Source: Deltaproteobacteria bacterium HGW-Deltaproteobacteria-15
GTDB taxonomy: Bacteria > Desulfobacterota > DSM-4660 > Desulfatiglandales > HGW-15
DNA length: 64,000 bases
Assembly: GCA_002840535.1 (NCBI GenBank)
Contig: PHBH01000025.1
Coordinates: forward strand, 1 to 64,000
Reading direction: 5' to 3'
In this document: in pieces, positions 25,720 through 34,900 of the stretch
Numbering within the stretch: position 1 is the first letter of the stretch
Layout of the letters: the number at the start of each line of letters is the position of its first letter
Notes under the pieces: generated by a model
What the model was told of the DNA's origin: nothing
Database searches by the model: none
What the model saw: only the letters and a program-made list of their open reading frames with translations
Program-made: the position numbers and the translations under genes

Positions 25720-27272
25720 GCACAATGACACGAGAGTTGCATGCAATATTGACGGAATCGTTGCTCGAGCCAATGGAGATTCCAGGCCGGCCGGACCCCC
25801 GGCGTGAAGCGCAGGTTGCGCCTTCGCAGTACCGGAACGCCATCGGCAAGTTCCGGATCCACCGTGACTCCAACTGCTCGGCCTGCGGCAAGTGCGTGAC
25901 TTTATGCCCGCATGGAGTCCATAAGCGTCCCAAGGGCTACCGCCTTCCCATTCGTCCCCTGGACTATCGCTGCATCGGGTTCGATTGCAGCAGGACGGAT
26001 CATTATTGCGTTGGAGCGTGTCCCTCCGGGTCGCTCTCGCTTTCGATGAATCCGGTGTTCGAGACCATGGGAGACTGCCGCTGGACCCCGGACCTGATCG
26101 CCAGCCAGTGGGCCATGGCGGAGACGGGCCACCGCCCTCCTCCTCATCTCGAGTGCGAGACAGGAGGTTCGGGGGGCGGCTTTGACAAACTGCGATTTCG
26201 GTTTCCGCAGTCGGTTCCGAAGGGGCTTCGAAGGCAAGACATTTCAACGGAGTTGCTTCTGAACCGTCGAAACGACTCGAGGCCAAAGGTGAAGATCGAC
26301 ATTCCCTGGTACGGAGGGGGCATGTCGTTCGGTTCCACCAATATCCGCGTGCTGCTTGGAAAAGTACGCGCGGCCGAGGTCTGGAACACCTTCAGTTGTA
26401 CAGGGGAAGGCGGATATCCCGAGCGTTTCATTCCCCATGCAGACCACATGATTACCCAGGTCGCCACAGGGCTTTTCGGCGTCCGCGAAGAAACCATCCA
26501 GCGCGCAAGAATCGTCGAATTCAAGTATGCCCAGGGCGCCAAGCCCGGTCTGGGAGGGCACCTTCTCGGTGATAAGAACACCCCGGAAGTGGCCTCCATG
26601 CGCGAAGCGGTGGTGGGGACCTCGTTGTTCTCCCCCTTTCCGTTCCACAGCGTGTACTCGATTGAAGATCATAAGAAGCACCTTGACTGGATCGCGCACG
26701 TGAACCCTCGCGCCCTGCTGTCCGCAAAGGTCTCCACCCCCGCCGATGTGGACATGGTTGCCGTGGGCGTATATTGCGCGGGCGCTCACATCGTGCACAT
26801 CGACGGAAGCTACGGCGGCACCGGCGCCGCGCCCAACATCGCCAAGAAAAACATCGCGATGCCGATCGAGTATGCCATCAATCAGTGTCATCAGTTCCTG
26901 GCGGCCGAAGGAGTCCGCGACGAGATTACGCTCATGGCGAGCGGGGGGATTCGAACGCCCGCCGACGTCGCAAAGGCCATTGCTCTGGGAGCCGACGGGG
27001 TGGTCATCGGCACTGCGGAACTGGTTGCACTTGAATGTATCCGATGCGGGGCGTGCGAGAGCGGACGCGGTTGTGCTCGGGGCATCTGCACCACGGACAA
27101 TGAGCTGCTGGAGCGCGTCGAGATCGGCTGGTGTACACAACGGCTCGTGAACATGCACAATGCGTGGCGGGAAATGGTCGTGGACATCCTCTACCGCCTC
27201 GGGCTGGAATCGGTGGCGGCGTTGCGAGGACGCACCGATCTGCTGATGCATCTGGATTACATGGAGCAGTGA
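25716..27272 (+). CDS. glutamate-synthase-like FMN/Fe-S subunit, beta-type (canonical), copy 2
   Basis: A 518-aa synthase-domain protein, paralogous to 18195-19685. It has Fe-S motifs CSACGKCVTLCPHGVH and CSRTDHYCVGACP. Barrel motifs are CTGEGGYPER, QGAKPGLGGHL, STPADVDMVAVG and DGSYGGTGAAP, followed by CIRCGACESGRGCARG. It has about 35 extra N-terminal residues relative to copy 1. ATG 25716 overlaps the stop of the alpha gene (ATGA-type coupling). Predicted to be the FMN-dependent catalytic subunit. Confidence 0.9.
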   Translation: MSTMTRELHAILTESLLEPMEIPGRPDPRREAQVAPSQYRNAIGKFRIHRDSNCSACGKCVTLCPHGVHKRPKGYRLPIRPLDYRCIGFDCSRTDHYCVGACPSGSLSLSMNPVFETMGDCRWTPDLIASQWAMAETGHRPPPHLECETGGSGGGFDKLRFRFPQSVPKGLRRQDISTELLLNRRNDSRPKVKIDIPWYGGGMSFGSTNIRVLLGKVRAAEVWNTFSCTGEGGYPERFIPHADHMITQVATGLFGVREETIQRARIVEFKYAQGAKPGLGGHLLGDKNTPEVASMREAVVGTSLFSPFPFHSVYSIEDHKKHLDWIAHVNPRALLSAKVSTPADVDMVAVGVYCAGAHIVHIDGSYGGTGAAPNIAKKNIAMPIEYAINQCHQFLAAEGVRDEITLMASGGIRTPADVAKAIALGADGVVIGTAELVALECIRCGACESGRGCARGICTTDNELLERVEIGWCTQRLVNMHNAWREMVVDILYRLGLESVAALRGRTDLLMHLDYMEQ

Positions 27273-27304
27273 TCATTGTCGCACAGTCCAAATAGAAAGC
27301 GTCT

Positions 27305-27500
27305 CTCGCCCGCTTGTCCCGCCTCTGGCGGGGCTTCGCTAGAGACCGCAGAGTTCACAGGGAAAGAGCTACCTTTGTCCTGTTTTTTGGATCAAAAAAA
27401 CAGGACAAGCTCCAGCTCCGACGGAGCAAGAGCAAGCTACTGGTACCGTCGGGTTTGGACTTAACGACCCTGCGCCTCTGTGTGCTCTGTGAGAGAAAAC
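27305..27500. repeat. palindromic element upstream of gamma subunit 2, with 14-bp hairpin
   Basis: The core stem TTGTCCTGTTTTTT (27375-27388) pairs with AAAAAACAGGACAA (27395-27408). Flanks contain CTCTCGCCCGC, AGACCGCAGAGTTCACAGG and a right arm CTCTGTGTGCTCTGTGAGAG. It is the counterpart of the element at 19755-19925. No coding sequence is seen between 27273 and 27521. Confidence 0.6.
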
Positions 27501-27521
27501 TCATTTGTTTCCTGTTGATGA

Positions 27522-30167
27522 ATGCCGGGAATAACCATGAATATAATGAATCATCACACTTCGAATCTGGATCGTGCGGAGATCATGAATCGCGCGCGCG
27601 CCCATCTCCGCCCCGAAGGGGAGTGGTTCCGGAAATCGCCTGAAGCGGAAGGCGGGTGCGGCGTAACCGGGTTTGCGTGCACGGTTCCGGTCAGAGGCAA
27701 ACATATCTACGAGCCTTCCATCCAGATGCGCAACCGGGGCAACGGCAAAGGAGGCGGTATTGCCGCCTGCGGCCTCGCTCCCGAAGACATAGGCGTATCG
27801 CGGGAGGTGCTCGAGGAAAGCTACATCCTGCAGGTCGCGCTGCTGGATCCTGACGCGCGCATTCAAATCGAGAAGAAGTACGTCGAGCCCTGCTTCGATG
27901 TCGCTCAGGGCGGCTTGATCCCTACAGTGGACGACTACCGTGAAGTGGATCTGCTCGAGGTACGCCCTCCCGACGTTGCCCGGTATTTTGTGAGGGTCAA
28001 GAAGCCGGTGCTGGACCGATTCGCGGCCGAGAAAGGTCTTTCGACCCTCGGCGAACGGGAAATCGAAGACGAGTTCATCTTCCAGAACTCCGTGAAGCTG
28101 AACGACGAGTTCTACGCTTCGCTCGGAGAAAAACGCGCGTTTGTCATGTCCCACGCGAGAAACCTTATTATCATCAAGATCGTAGGTTACGCCGAGGCCG
28201 CCGTTCAGTACTACAAAATGGAAGACGTTCGCGCACACGTCTGGATTGCCCATCAGCGTTACCCCACGCGCGGCCGCGTCTGGCATCCGGGCGGCGCCCA
28301 TCCGTTTATCGGCATGAATGAAGCCCTTGTCCACAATGGGGACTTTGCCAATTACCATTCCGTCTGCGAGTACCTCGCCCAGCGCAACCTCTTCCCGCGG
28401 TTCCTGACGGACACCGAGGTATCGGTCATGCTGTTCGACCTGATGCACCGTGTGTACAAGTACCCTATTGAGGTCATCATCGAAGCGCTTGCGCCCACCA
28501 TGGAACTGGACTTTGACCGGCTCGGCCTCGGGAGGCAGCGCGTTTACAGGCAGATCCAGGCCTCGCATGTGCACGGGTCGCCGGACGGACCATGGTTTTT
28601 CATCATTGCCAGGAATCTGACCGAGGCCAAGGGGTTTCAACTCCTGGGAATCACGGATACCGCCATGCTGAGACCCCAGGTCTTCGCCCTGCAGGAGGGA
28701 AAGGAAGTTTCCATCGGCCTGATCTGCTCGGAAAAGCAGGCTATCGACGCCACCCTCGCCAGTCTGAATCGCGAGGACCCGCGGATCATGCCGGTGGCGG
28801 ACCAGTATTGGAACGCACGCGGGGGAAGCTTTACCGACGGGGGGGCCTTTCTCTTCAACGTCATGCCCGAGGGCGGCGGTTCCGGAAACGGCCATGAACC
28901 GCGATATCATCTGCAAACCACGGATAAGTTCGGAGCGCCGGTATCCACCTGGCGCGACCAGGTCCACTGCAATCTCTCCGTCCCCGCAAGCGTTTCCGCA
29001 CCCGTCTCTGAGGATGCCGAGGCCATAGAGAAGAATATACGCGACAATAACCCGGATGACCTTTTCCAATATTTGAGGAGATCCATCGCCGGCATGGAAT
29101 TTGACCGGTTGCGCAATGCGGCGGCCGAAATTGCGGCCAGGACCGGTTCCAGCGGTCCTCGCCTGGGGATCGAGGTTTTGACACTCGCTCTCGACCGGCG
29201 CTATCCCACCGGGTCCAAGAAGAGAAGCGCGGTGCTGACCATCCTTCGCGACGCGCTCGAGAAGATTTTCGAGCAGCAGCCGCTGTTCGATGACGCGCGG
29301 GAAAGCTCATGCCGGAGAATCACGCGGGATACGCGCGGACGGCTTCGCTCACCGCAGAAAGAGGAGCGGACACTGCTCATCGATGCGCGCGGGTTCGAGC
29401 CGCAGGGCGCTGACTGCGATGCCCGTCTGGCCGTAGAGGCATACAACAGGGGCTGGCGCCACCTGATCCACTACAACTCACGCGGAACGCGTTTTCATGC
29501 AGCGGGCTTCGGTCCATCGACGGACGGCTTGAGGATCGACTGCTACGACAACCCGGGCGATTACCTCGGCTCCGGCATGGACGGCCTGGAGGTCCACGTG
29601 CACGGCAACGCCCAGGACCAGCTCGGGCAGATCACGAAACGGGGGAAGATGGTGATCCACGGCGATGCGGGCCAGACCTTCCTGTACGGGGCCAAAGGCG
29701 GCGATGTCTTTGTCATGGGCAATGCCGCAGGACGTCCCTTGATCAACGCTGTCGGCCGGCCCCGGGTCGTCATCAACGGCACTGCGCTGGATTACCTGGC
29801 TGAGTCGTTCATGGCCGGAGACCCCCTGAACGGAGGCGGGTTCGCAATCGTGAACGGAATCCGCTTTGACAAGGATGGGAACGTAGTCCCCCTGGATCTG
29901 CCCTATCCCGGCGGGAATCTCCTCTCGCTGGCCTCCGGCGGCGCCATCTACGTACGCGACCCCCATCGCACCCTTGTGGAAGACCAGTTGAACGGCGGGA
30001 TGTACGCACAGCTCACGGATGAAGACTGGAAGCTGATTCTGCCCTATCTCCGGGAGAATGAGCGGCTCTTCGGGATTGAGGTCGAGAGGGATCTCCTGAC
30101 CGTGGACGGGGAGATGAAGAGTCCGGAACAGGTCTACCAAAAGGTATGTCCACGGAAGAAGAAGTAG
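27522..30167 (+). CDS. glutamate-synthase-like gamma subunit: class II glutamine amidotransferase fused to GXGXG domain, copy 2
   Basis: An 881-aa paralogue of 19956-22616 with the same fusion. The amidotransferase block starts at GGCGVTGFAC with the candidate catalytic Cys at residue 46 from this start (41 from ATG 27537). RYPTRGRVWHPGG and NEALVHNGDFANY are kept. The GXGXG block contains GSGMDGLEVHVHGNAQDQLG and GAKGGDVFVMG. The region between the two domains (about residues 445-600) differs most from copy 1. It is followed, after a repeat-rich gap, by hdrC. Confidence 0.9.
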   Translation: MPGITMNIMNHHTSNLDRAEIMNRARAHLRPEGEWFRKSPEAEGGCGVTGFACTVPVRGKHIYEPSIQMRNRGNGKGGGIAACGLAPEDIGVSREVLEESYILQVALLDPDARIQIEKKYVEPCFDVAQGGLIPTVDDYREVDLLEVRPPDVARYFVRVKKPVLDRFAAEKGLSTLGEREIEDEFIFQNSVKLNDEFYASLGEKRAFVMSHARNLIIIKIVGYAEAAVQYYKMEDVRAHVWIAHQRYPTRGRVWHPGGAHPFIGMNEALVHNGDFANYHSVCEYLAQRNLFPRFLTDTEVSVMLFDLMHRVYKYPIEVIIEALAPTMELDFDRLGLGRQRVYRQIQASHVHGSPDGPWFFIIARNLTEAKGFQLLGITDTAMLRPQVFALQEGKEVSIGLICSEKQAIDATLASLNREDPRIMPVADQYWNARGGSFTDGGAFLFNVMPEGGGSGNGHEPRYHLQTTDKFGAPVSTWRDQVHCNLSVPASVSAPVSEDAEAIEKNIRDNNPDDLFQYLRRSIAGMEFDRLRNAAAEIAARTGSSGPRLGIEVLTLALDRRYPTGSKKRSAVLTILRDALEKIFEQQPLFDDARESSCRRITRDTRGRLRSPQKEERTLLIDARGFEPQGADCDARLAVEAYNRGWRHLIHYNSRGTRFHAAGFGPSTDGLRIDCYDNPGDYLGSGMDGLEVHVHGNAQDQLGQITKRGKMVIHGDAGQTFLYGAKGGDVFVMGNAAGRPLINAVGRPRVVINGTALDYLAESFMAGDPLNGGGFAIVNGIRFDKDGNVVPLDLPYPGGNLLSLASGGAIYVRDPHRTLVEDQLNGGMYAQLTDEDWKLILPYLRENERLFGIEVERDLLTVDGEMKSPEQVYQKVCPRKKK

Positions 30168-30176
30168 GAGAAGAAA

Positions 30177-30204
30177 GTGTTCAGTGTTCAGTGTTCAGGG
30201 TTCA
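30177..30204 (+). repeat. 7-bp tandem array (GTGTTCA x4)
   Basis: Three perfect GTGTTCA units and one GGGTTCA begin 10 bp after the stop of the gamma subunit gene. The inverted counterpart lies at 30489-30516, so the pair brackets a 340-bp intergenic block. Confidence 0.75.
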
Positions 30205-30217
30205 AAACCGAAGCTCG

Positions 30218-30330
30218 GTAGGATGGGTAGACCCCGGCAGGTTTTGAGCCGGGGGAAACCCATCGATTCGGTGCATCGAAGAGGCGCAAACTTTAACCGA
30301 TGGGTTTCGCTTCGCTCTAACCCATCCTAC
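30218..30330. repeat. dispersed palindromic repeat (GTAGGATGGGTAG ends)
   Basis: Terminal inverted repeats GTAGGATGGGTAG (30218-30230) and CTAACCCATCCTAC (30317-30330) enclose a 113-bp element. Its first 47 bp recur, inverted and with two mismatches, at 44505-44551. The following 30335-30480 contains other common intergenic motifs (ATTCCGTGCAAACCGGAAT and CCCACGCTGGAGCGTGGG) and no gene. Confidence 0.65.
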
Positions 30331-30488
30331 GCGCTCCGCCCTTCCGTCATTCCGTGCAAACCGGAATCCAGGGTTTTGGTTTTTGGGGTGTGGGCATAGA
30401 CGGAGCTGGAGAGACGCTGGAGCGTCCAGGCCATGCATTCCCACGCTGGAGCGTGGGAACGATGAGAAAAAGTTTGAGTCTTCTTTCC

Positions 30489-30516
30489 TGAACACTGAAC
30501 GCTGAACCCTGAACAC
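30489..30516 (+). repeat. 7-bp tandem array (TGAACAC x4), inverted partner
   Basis: The units TGAACAC, TGAACGC, TGAACCC, TGAACAC are the reverse complement of the GTGTTCA array at 30177-30204. It ends 19 bp before the hdrC start. Confidence 0.75.
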
Positions 30517-30535
30517 TTCCATACGAAGGATGGTC

Positions 30536-31096
30536 ATGAACAACACGCTTGAATGGAACCACGACACTCTGCTTCGTGATGTGGAACGTCGAAGCGGGTC
30601 CCCTGTGAGCGCATGTTTGCAGTGCCACAAATGCTCGTCCGGGTGCCCTGTCGCTCCAGACATGGACCTGCTGCCGAGCCAGGTGATGCGGCTGATTCAT
30701 CTGGGTGCGGAAGATGAGGTGCTGGGATCCAAGGCCATTTGGGCCTGCGCCTCCTGTGAGGCGTGCACCTCCCGCTGTCCCATGGGAATCGACGTTGCCG
30801 CGGTTATGGATAGTTTGAGAATGACGGCAGTTGAACGAAAGGCCGCCCTCGGGGACTCTCGCGGCAACTGTTTCAACAAGGCCCTGCTGACCAGCGTCCG
30901 CTGGCACGGCCGGGTCTTCGAACTGGGCCTCATGGCCATGTACAAGATCGCATCCCGCGACCTGTTCGCCGACATGGACAAGATGCCCAGAATGCTCTCG
31001 AAGCATAAGCTGTCCTTCCTGCCCCACTTCTCGCGGAGCGTCAAGGACGTGAGAAAGATATTCAGGAGAGCCGAAGAGGAGGAAGAGAAACGATGA
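30536..31096 (+). CDS. hdrC: heterodisulfide reductase subunit C-like protein
   Basis: A 186-aa HdrC with two [4Fe-4S] motifs, CLQCHKCSSGCPV (about residue 25) and CASCEACTSRCPM (about residue 70). A helical, basic C terminus (FRRAEEEEEKR) follows. HdrC relays electrons between HdrA and HdrB in a soluble complex. Start is ATG 30536 (GAAGG upstream) or ATG 30530 two codons earlier. It overlaps hdrB by 4 bp. The gene is in operon 2 only; operon 1 has no HdrABC. Confidence 0.92.
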   Translation: MNNTLEWNHDTLLRDVERRSGSPVSACLQCHKCSSGCPVAPDMDLLPSQVMRLIHLGAEDEVLGSKAIWACASCEACTSRCPMGIDVAAVMDSLRMTAVERKAALGDSRGNCFNKALLTSVRWHGRVFELGLMAMYKIASRDLFADMDKMPRMLSKHKLSFLPHFSRSVKDVRKIFRRAEEEEEKR

Positions 31097-31989
31097 ATTA
31101 TGCCTTCTTTCCCGGGTGCAGTCTCGAGTCCACCGCATGGGACTACGACCGGTCTACCCGTGGGGTGTGCGAGGCCCTGGATATCGAGCTGACGGATATC
31201 CCCGACTGGGTGTGCTGCGGCTCCACCCCGGCTCACGCCAGCAACGGCTCCCTGGCCGTGGCCTTGCCCGTGCTCAATCTTCAGAAGGCCCGGGCCGCCG
31301 GTTTCCCGGAGGTGCTTGCGGCCTGTGCATCGTGCTATGCACGACTGCGTTCGGCCAATCACAAGGTATGCAACGACCCCATGGAGCGGGAACGTGCCCG
31401 ACGAGTCACCGAGAATACCTACGACGGGGACGTGAGGGTGCGCCACATTCTGGACGTGCTCTTCAATGATGTGGGCGTGAAAGAAATCCGGAAACGGATC
31501 CGGTCTCCCTTGGAGGGTTTGCGGGTCGCTTCCTATTATGGCTGCCTTCTCTCCCGGCCGCGGGAGGTTGTGGCCTTTGACGATGCCGAACACCCCACGT
31601 GCATGGATGAACTGGTGAAGGCAACAGGCGCGATGGCGGTCGACTGGCCTTACAAGACCGAGTGTTGCGGCGCGAGTCTTTCCATCAGCAGGACGGCGGT
31701 CGTGAACCGGCTGGGCTACCGGCTTTTGTCCATGGCCCATAGGGCCGGCGCAGAGTGCATCGTGGTCGCCTGTTCCCTCTGCCAGCTGAACCTGGACTTC
31801 CGCCAGCCGGAGGCCAGGAAAAACCAGAACCCCATCCCCGACCTGCCGGTGCTCTATATCACTCAGCTCTTGGGGTTGGCCCTGGGACTTCCGTCGAAAG
31901 AGCTCGGTCTGGACGGACTGACCGTCAGTGCGGAGCCCGTGTCGGCCAGACGCGCGGCGGCAGGTTCGATCAGGGGCGGAAGGCAATGA
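31093..31989 (+). CDS. hdrB: heterodisulfide reductase subunit B-like protein
   Basis: A 298-aa HdrB with two cysteine-rich CCG domains. The first has PGCSLES, VCCGSTPAH and ACASCYARL; the second has YYGCLLSRP, ECCGASLSI and ACSLCQLN. In methanogens these bind two non-cubane [4Fe-4S] clusters that reduce a disulfide; in bacteria without CoM-S-S-CoB the partner may be another acceptor such as MetFV. It overlaps hdrC and hdrA by 4 bp each. Confidence 0.93.
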   Translation: MNYAFFPGCSLESTAWDYDRSTRGVCEALDIELTDIPDWVCCGSTPAHASNGSLAVALPVLNLQKARAAGFPEVLAACASCYARLRSANHKVCNDPMERERARRVTENTYDGDVRVRHILDVLFNDVGVKEIRKRIRSPLEGLRVASYYGCLLSRPREVVAFDDAEHPTCMDELVKATGAMAVDWPYKTECCGASLSISRTAVVNRLGYRLLSMAHRAGAECIVVACSLCQLNLDFRQPEARKNQNPIPDLPVLYITQLLGLALGLPSKELGLDGLTVSAEPVSARRAAAGSIRGGRQ

Positions 31990-34900
31990 AAATGGAAACC
32001 AAAACCCCGTTACTTCACCGGTCCGATACTCAACCCGAGAGCCCCTGCGGCGCTGTCCTCGTTTGCGGGGCGGGCGTTGCAGGTATTCAGGCATCCATCG
32101 ATCTTTCCTCCGCCGGCTTTCGCGTTTACCTGGTCGAAGGGAAAGCGGCCATAGGCGGCGGGATGGCCCGCCTGGACAAGACCTTCCCCACCGGCGACTG
32201 CGCCACCTGCATCCTTTCGCCCAAGCTGGTCGAGTGCATGCGCGACCCCAATATCGATGTGTACACCCTGGCCGATGTCGTCAAGCTCGAAGGGGTGCCC
32301 GGCCATTTCAAGGCTACGATTCTCCAACGGCCCAGGTATGTCGAGCTCGAGAAATGTACGGCCTGCGGCGACTGTTCCGCGGCATGTCCCATCGAAGTCC
32401 CGAGTGCATTCGACGCGCAGCTTGGGACCCGCAAGGCCATCGACCGGGTTTACGCCCAGGCCGCTCCGAACGCACCGGTGATTCAGAAGCGCGGCCGTGC
32501 GGAGTGCAGCTCCGGGTGTCCCATCGACACGAGCGTGCAGGCTTACGTAGCCCTTATCGCGGCAGGGAGGTTCGAGGAAGCCGCCGAAGTCATCAGGCGC
32601 GAGAACCCGCTTCCTTCCGTGTGCGGCCGCGTCTGCTTTCATCCATGCGAACGCAGGTGCAATCGGGGGGTCCTGGACGAGCCGATCAACATTCGCGGGC
32701 TCAAACGGTTTGCAATCGACCGGTTCCCCACACTTCCCCCGCATGAGGAGGTCCCGCCCACGGGAAAACCGGTCGCCGTCATCGGCTCCGGGCCTGCGGG
32801 GCTGAGCGCAGCCCACTTCCTTGCCCTTGCGGGCCACGCAGTGCGCGTCTTCGAGTCCCTGCCCGTGCTCGGCGGGATGCTCTCCGTCGGGATCCCCGAC
32901 TACCGCCTCCCTCCGGAAATCCTGGAACGGGACCTGGCCGGCATACGTGCGCTGGGCGTGGATTTCAGGACGGGCACGGCTGTCGGCAGGGATATTTCAG
33001 CGGAAGAGATTGGAGACGGATTTGACGCCGTGTTCATTGCGGTTGGCGCCCATATGGGCCGAAAACTCGGAATCCCCGGAGAGGAAAGCCGGGGCGTGAT
33101 CCATGGAATCGACTTCCTCCGCAAGCACAGCCTTGGGCAGGAGACAGGGCTCGGGAAGCGCGTCGTCATCGTGGGGGGCGGCAATACGGCGATCGACGCC
33201 GCGAGAACCGCGCTTCGCCTGGGGGCATCGAAAGTCATGATCCTCTACCGGCGCACCCGCGAAGAAATGCCGGCGGATTTTTCAGAAGTCGAGGCTGCCC
33301 TTGAGGAGGGCGTCGAAATCCAGTTCCTGGCAGCGCCCCTCAATGTCTTGGCCCGGAACGGATCCATGACCGGTATCGAGTGCATCCGCATGGGGCTGGG
33401 AGAGCCCGACTCGAGCGGGCGTCCGCGTCCCGTACCGGTCGACGGATCGGAGTTCACCTTGGCGGCCGACACCCTGATCCCCGCGGTCAGCCAATCGGCC
33501 GATCTCAGGCTGGCCGAACAACTCGGGCTCGAAACCACCCGCTGGTCCACCATCGTTGCAGACGAACTGACCCTGGCCACTTCCCGGCCGGGCGTATTCG
33601 CGGGAGGAGATGTGGTGCTCGGCCCCTCGAGTGTCATCGACGCCATCGCACAAGGCAAGCGAGCCGCAAGGGGAATCGACAATTATCTCGCGGGCAGGCC
33701 GCTCGATCTCGGCCTGGAAAAGCCTGAAAAGCGCGACAATCCCCTTTCAGAACCGGAGCTCAAGAAACTGAGGGAGAAGACGCAACCCGCTCGACGTTTG
33801 CCGCAGGCGGAACAGCCGGTAATGCAGCGGTTGAAGGATTTTCGTGAGGTCGAACAAACCTATTCGTCTGAAGAAGCCCGTCAGGAAGCGCAACGGTGCC
33901 TGAATTGCGGGCTGTGCTCCGAATGCATGTGCTGCGTCAAGGCCTGCAAGGCAGGGGCCGTTCAGCACAATCAGGCGACGAAGACGATCGATCTGGAGAT
34001 AGGGGCCGTGGTGCTCACCCCCGGTTTTGAAGCATTCGATGCGGCCCGACGCGGCGAATTCGGCTTTTGTCATGCCCGGAATGTGGTCACCAATGTTCAA
34101 TTCGAGCGGATTCTCTCGGCGTCCGGTCCTACCAGGGGCCGCATTGTCCGGCCTTCGGACGGAAAGACCCCCAGGCGCATCGCTTTCATCCAGTGCGTGG
34201 GGTCTCGAGACACCGGCTGCGGAAACGATTATTGTTCCTCCGTGTGCTGCATGGCCGCAACCAAGGAAGCCGTTCTCGCCAAGGAACACGAACCCGGGCT
34301 GGAGATCTCCATTTTCTTCCTGGATATTCGCGCTTTCGGCAAGGACTTCGATCGTTACTATGAACGGGCGAAAAACGAGAAAGACATACGCTATGTACGA
34401 TCGTTTATTTCACGCACGTACGAGATGCCCGATACGAAGAACCTCCTGCTGAAATACCTGGGTCCGGACCTCAAGCAGGTTGAAGAAGAGTTCGACATGG
34501 TCGTCCTGTCGTTGGGCCTTGAACCGAGCCCTGCTCTGCTGGACCAGGCGGAGCACATCGGGGTCGACCTCAATCCATGGGGCTTTGCAAAGACGTCGGA
34601 ATTGCATCCTCTGGACACGTCGAGACCCGGCGTCTTCGTCGGTGGGGTGTTCCAGGAACCCAAGGATATTCCCGATACCGTGATGCAGGCCAGCGGTGCT
34701 GCTGCCAGAGCGATGGCGCTCCTCGCACCCGCCCGGTCCACACAGATCCGGATCAAGCAATATCCCCCGCAGCGCGATATTACGGATGAGCTTCCTCGCA
34801 TCGGGGTTTTCGTATGTCATTGCGGGAGCAACATCGCTTCGGTCGTCGACGTCGAGCGCGTCGTAGAGCGTGTGAAAGACCTCCCGGGCGTGGTCCATGC

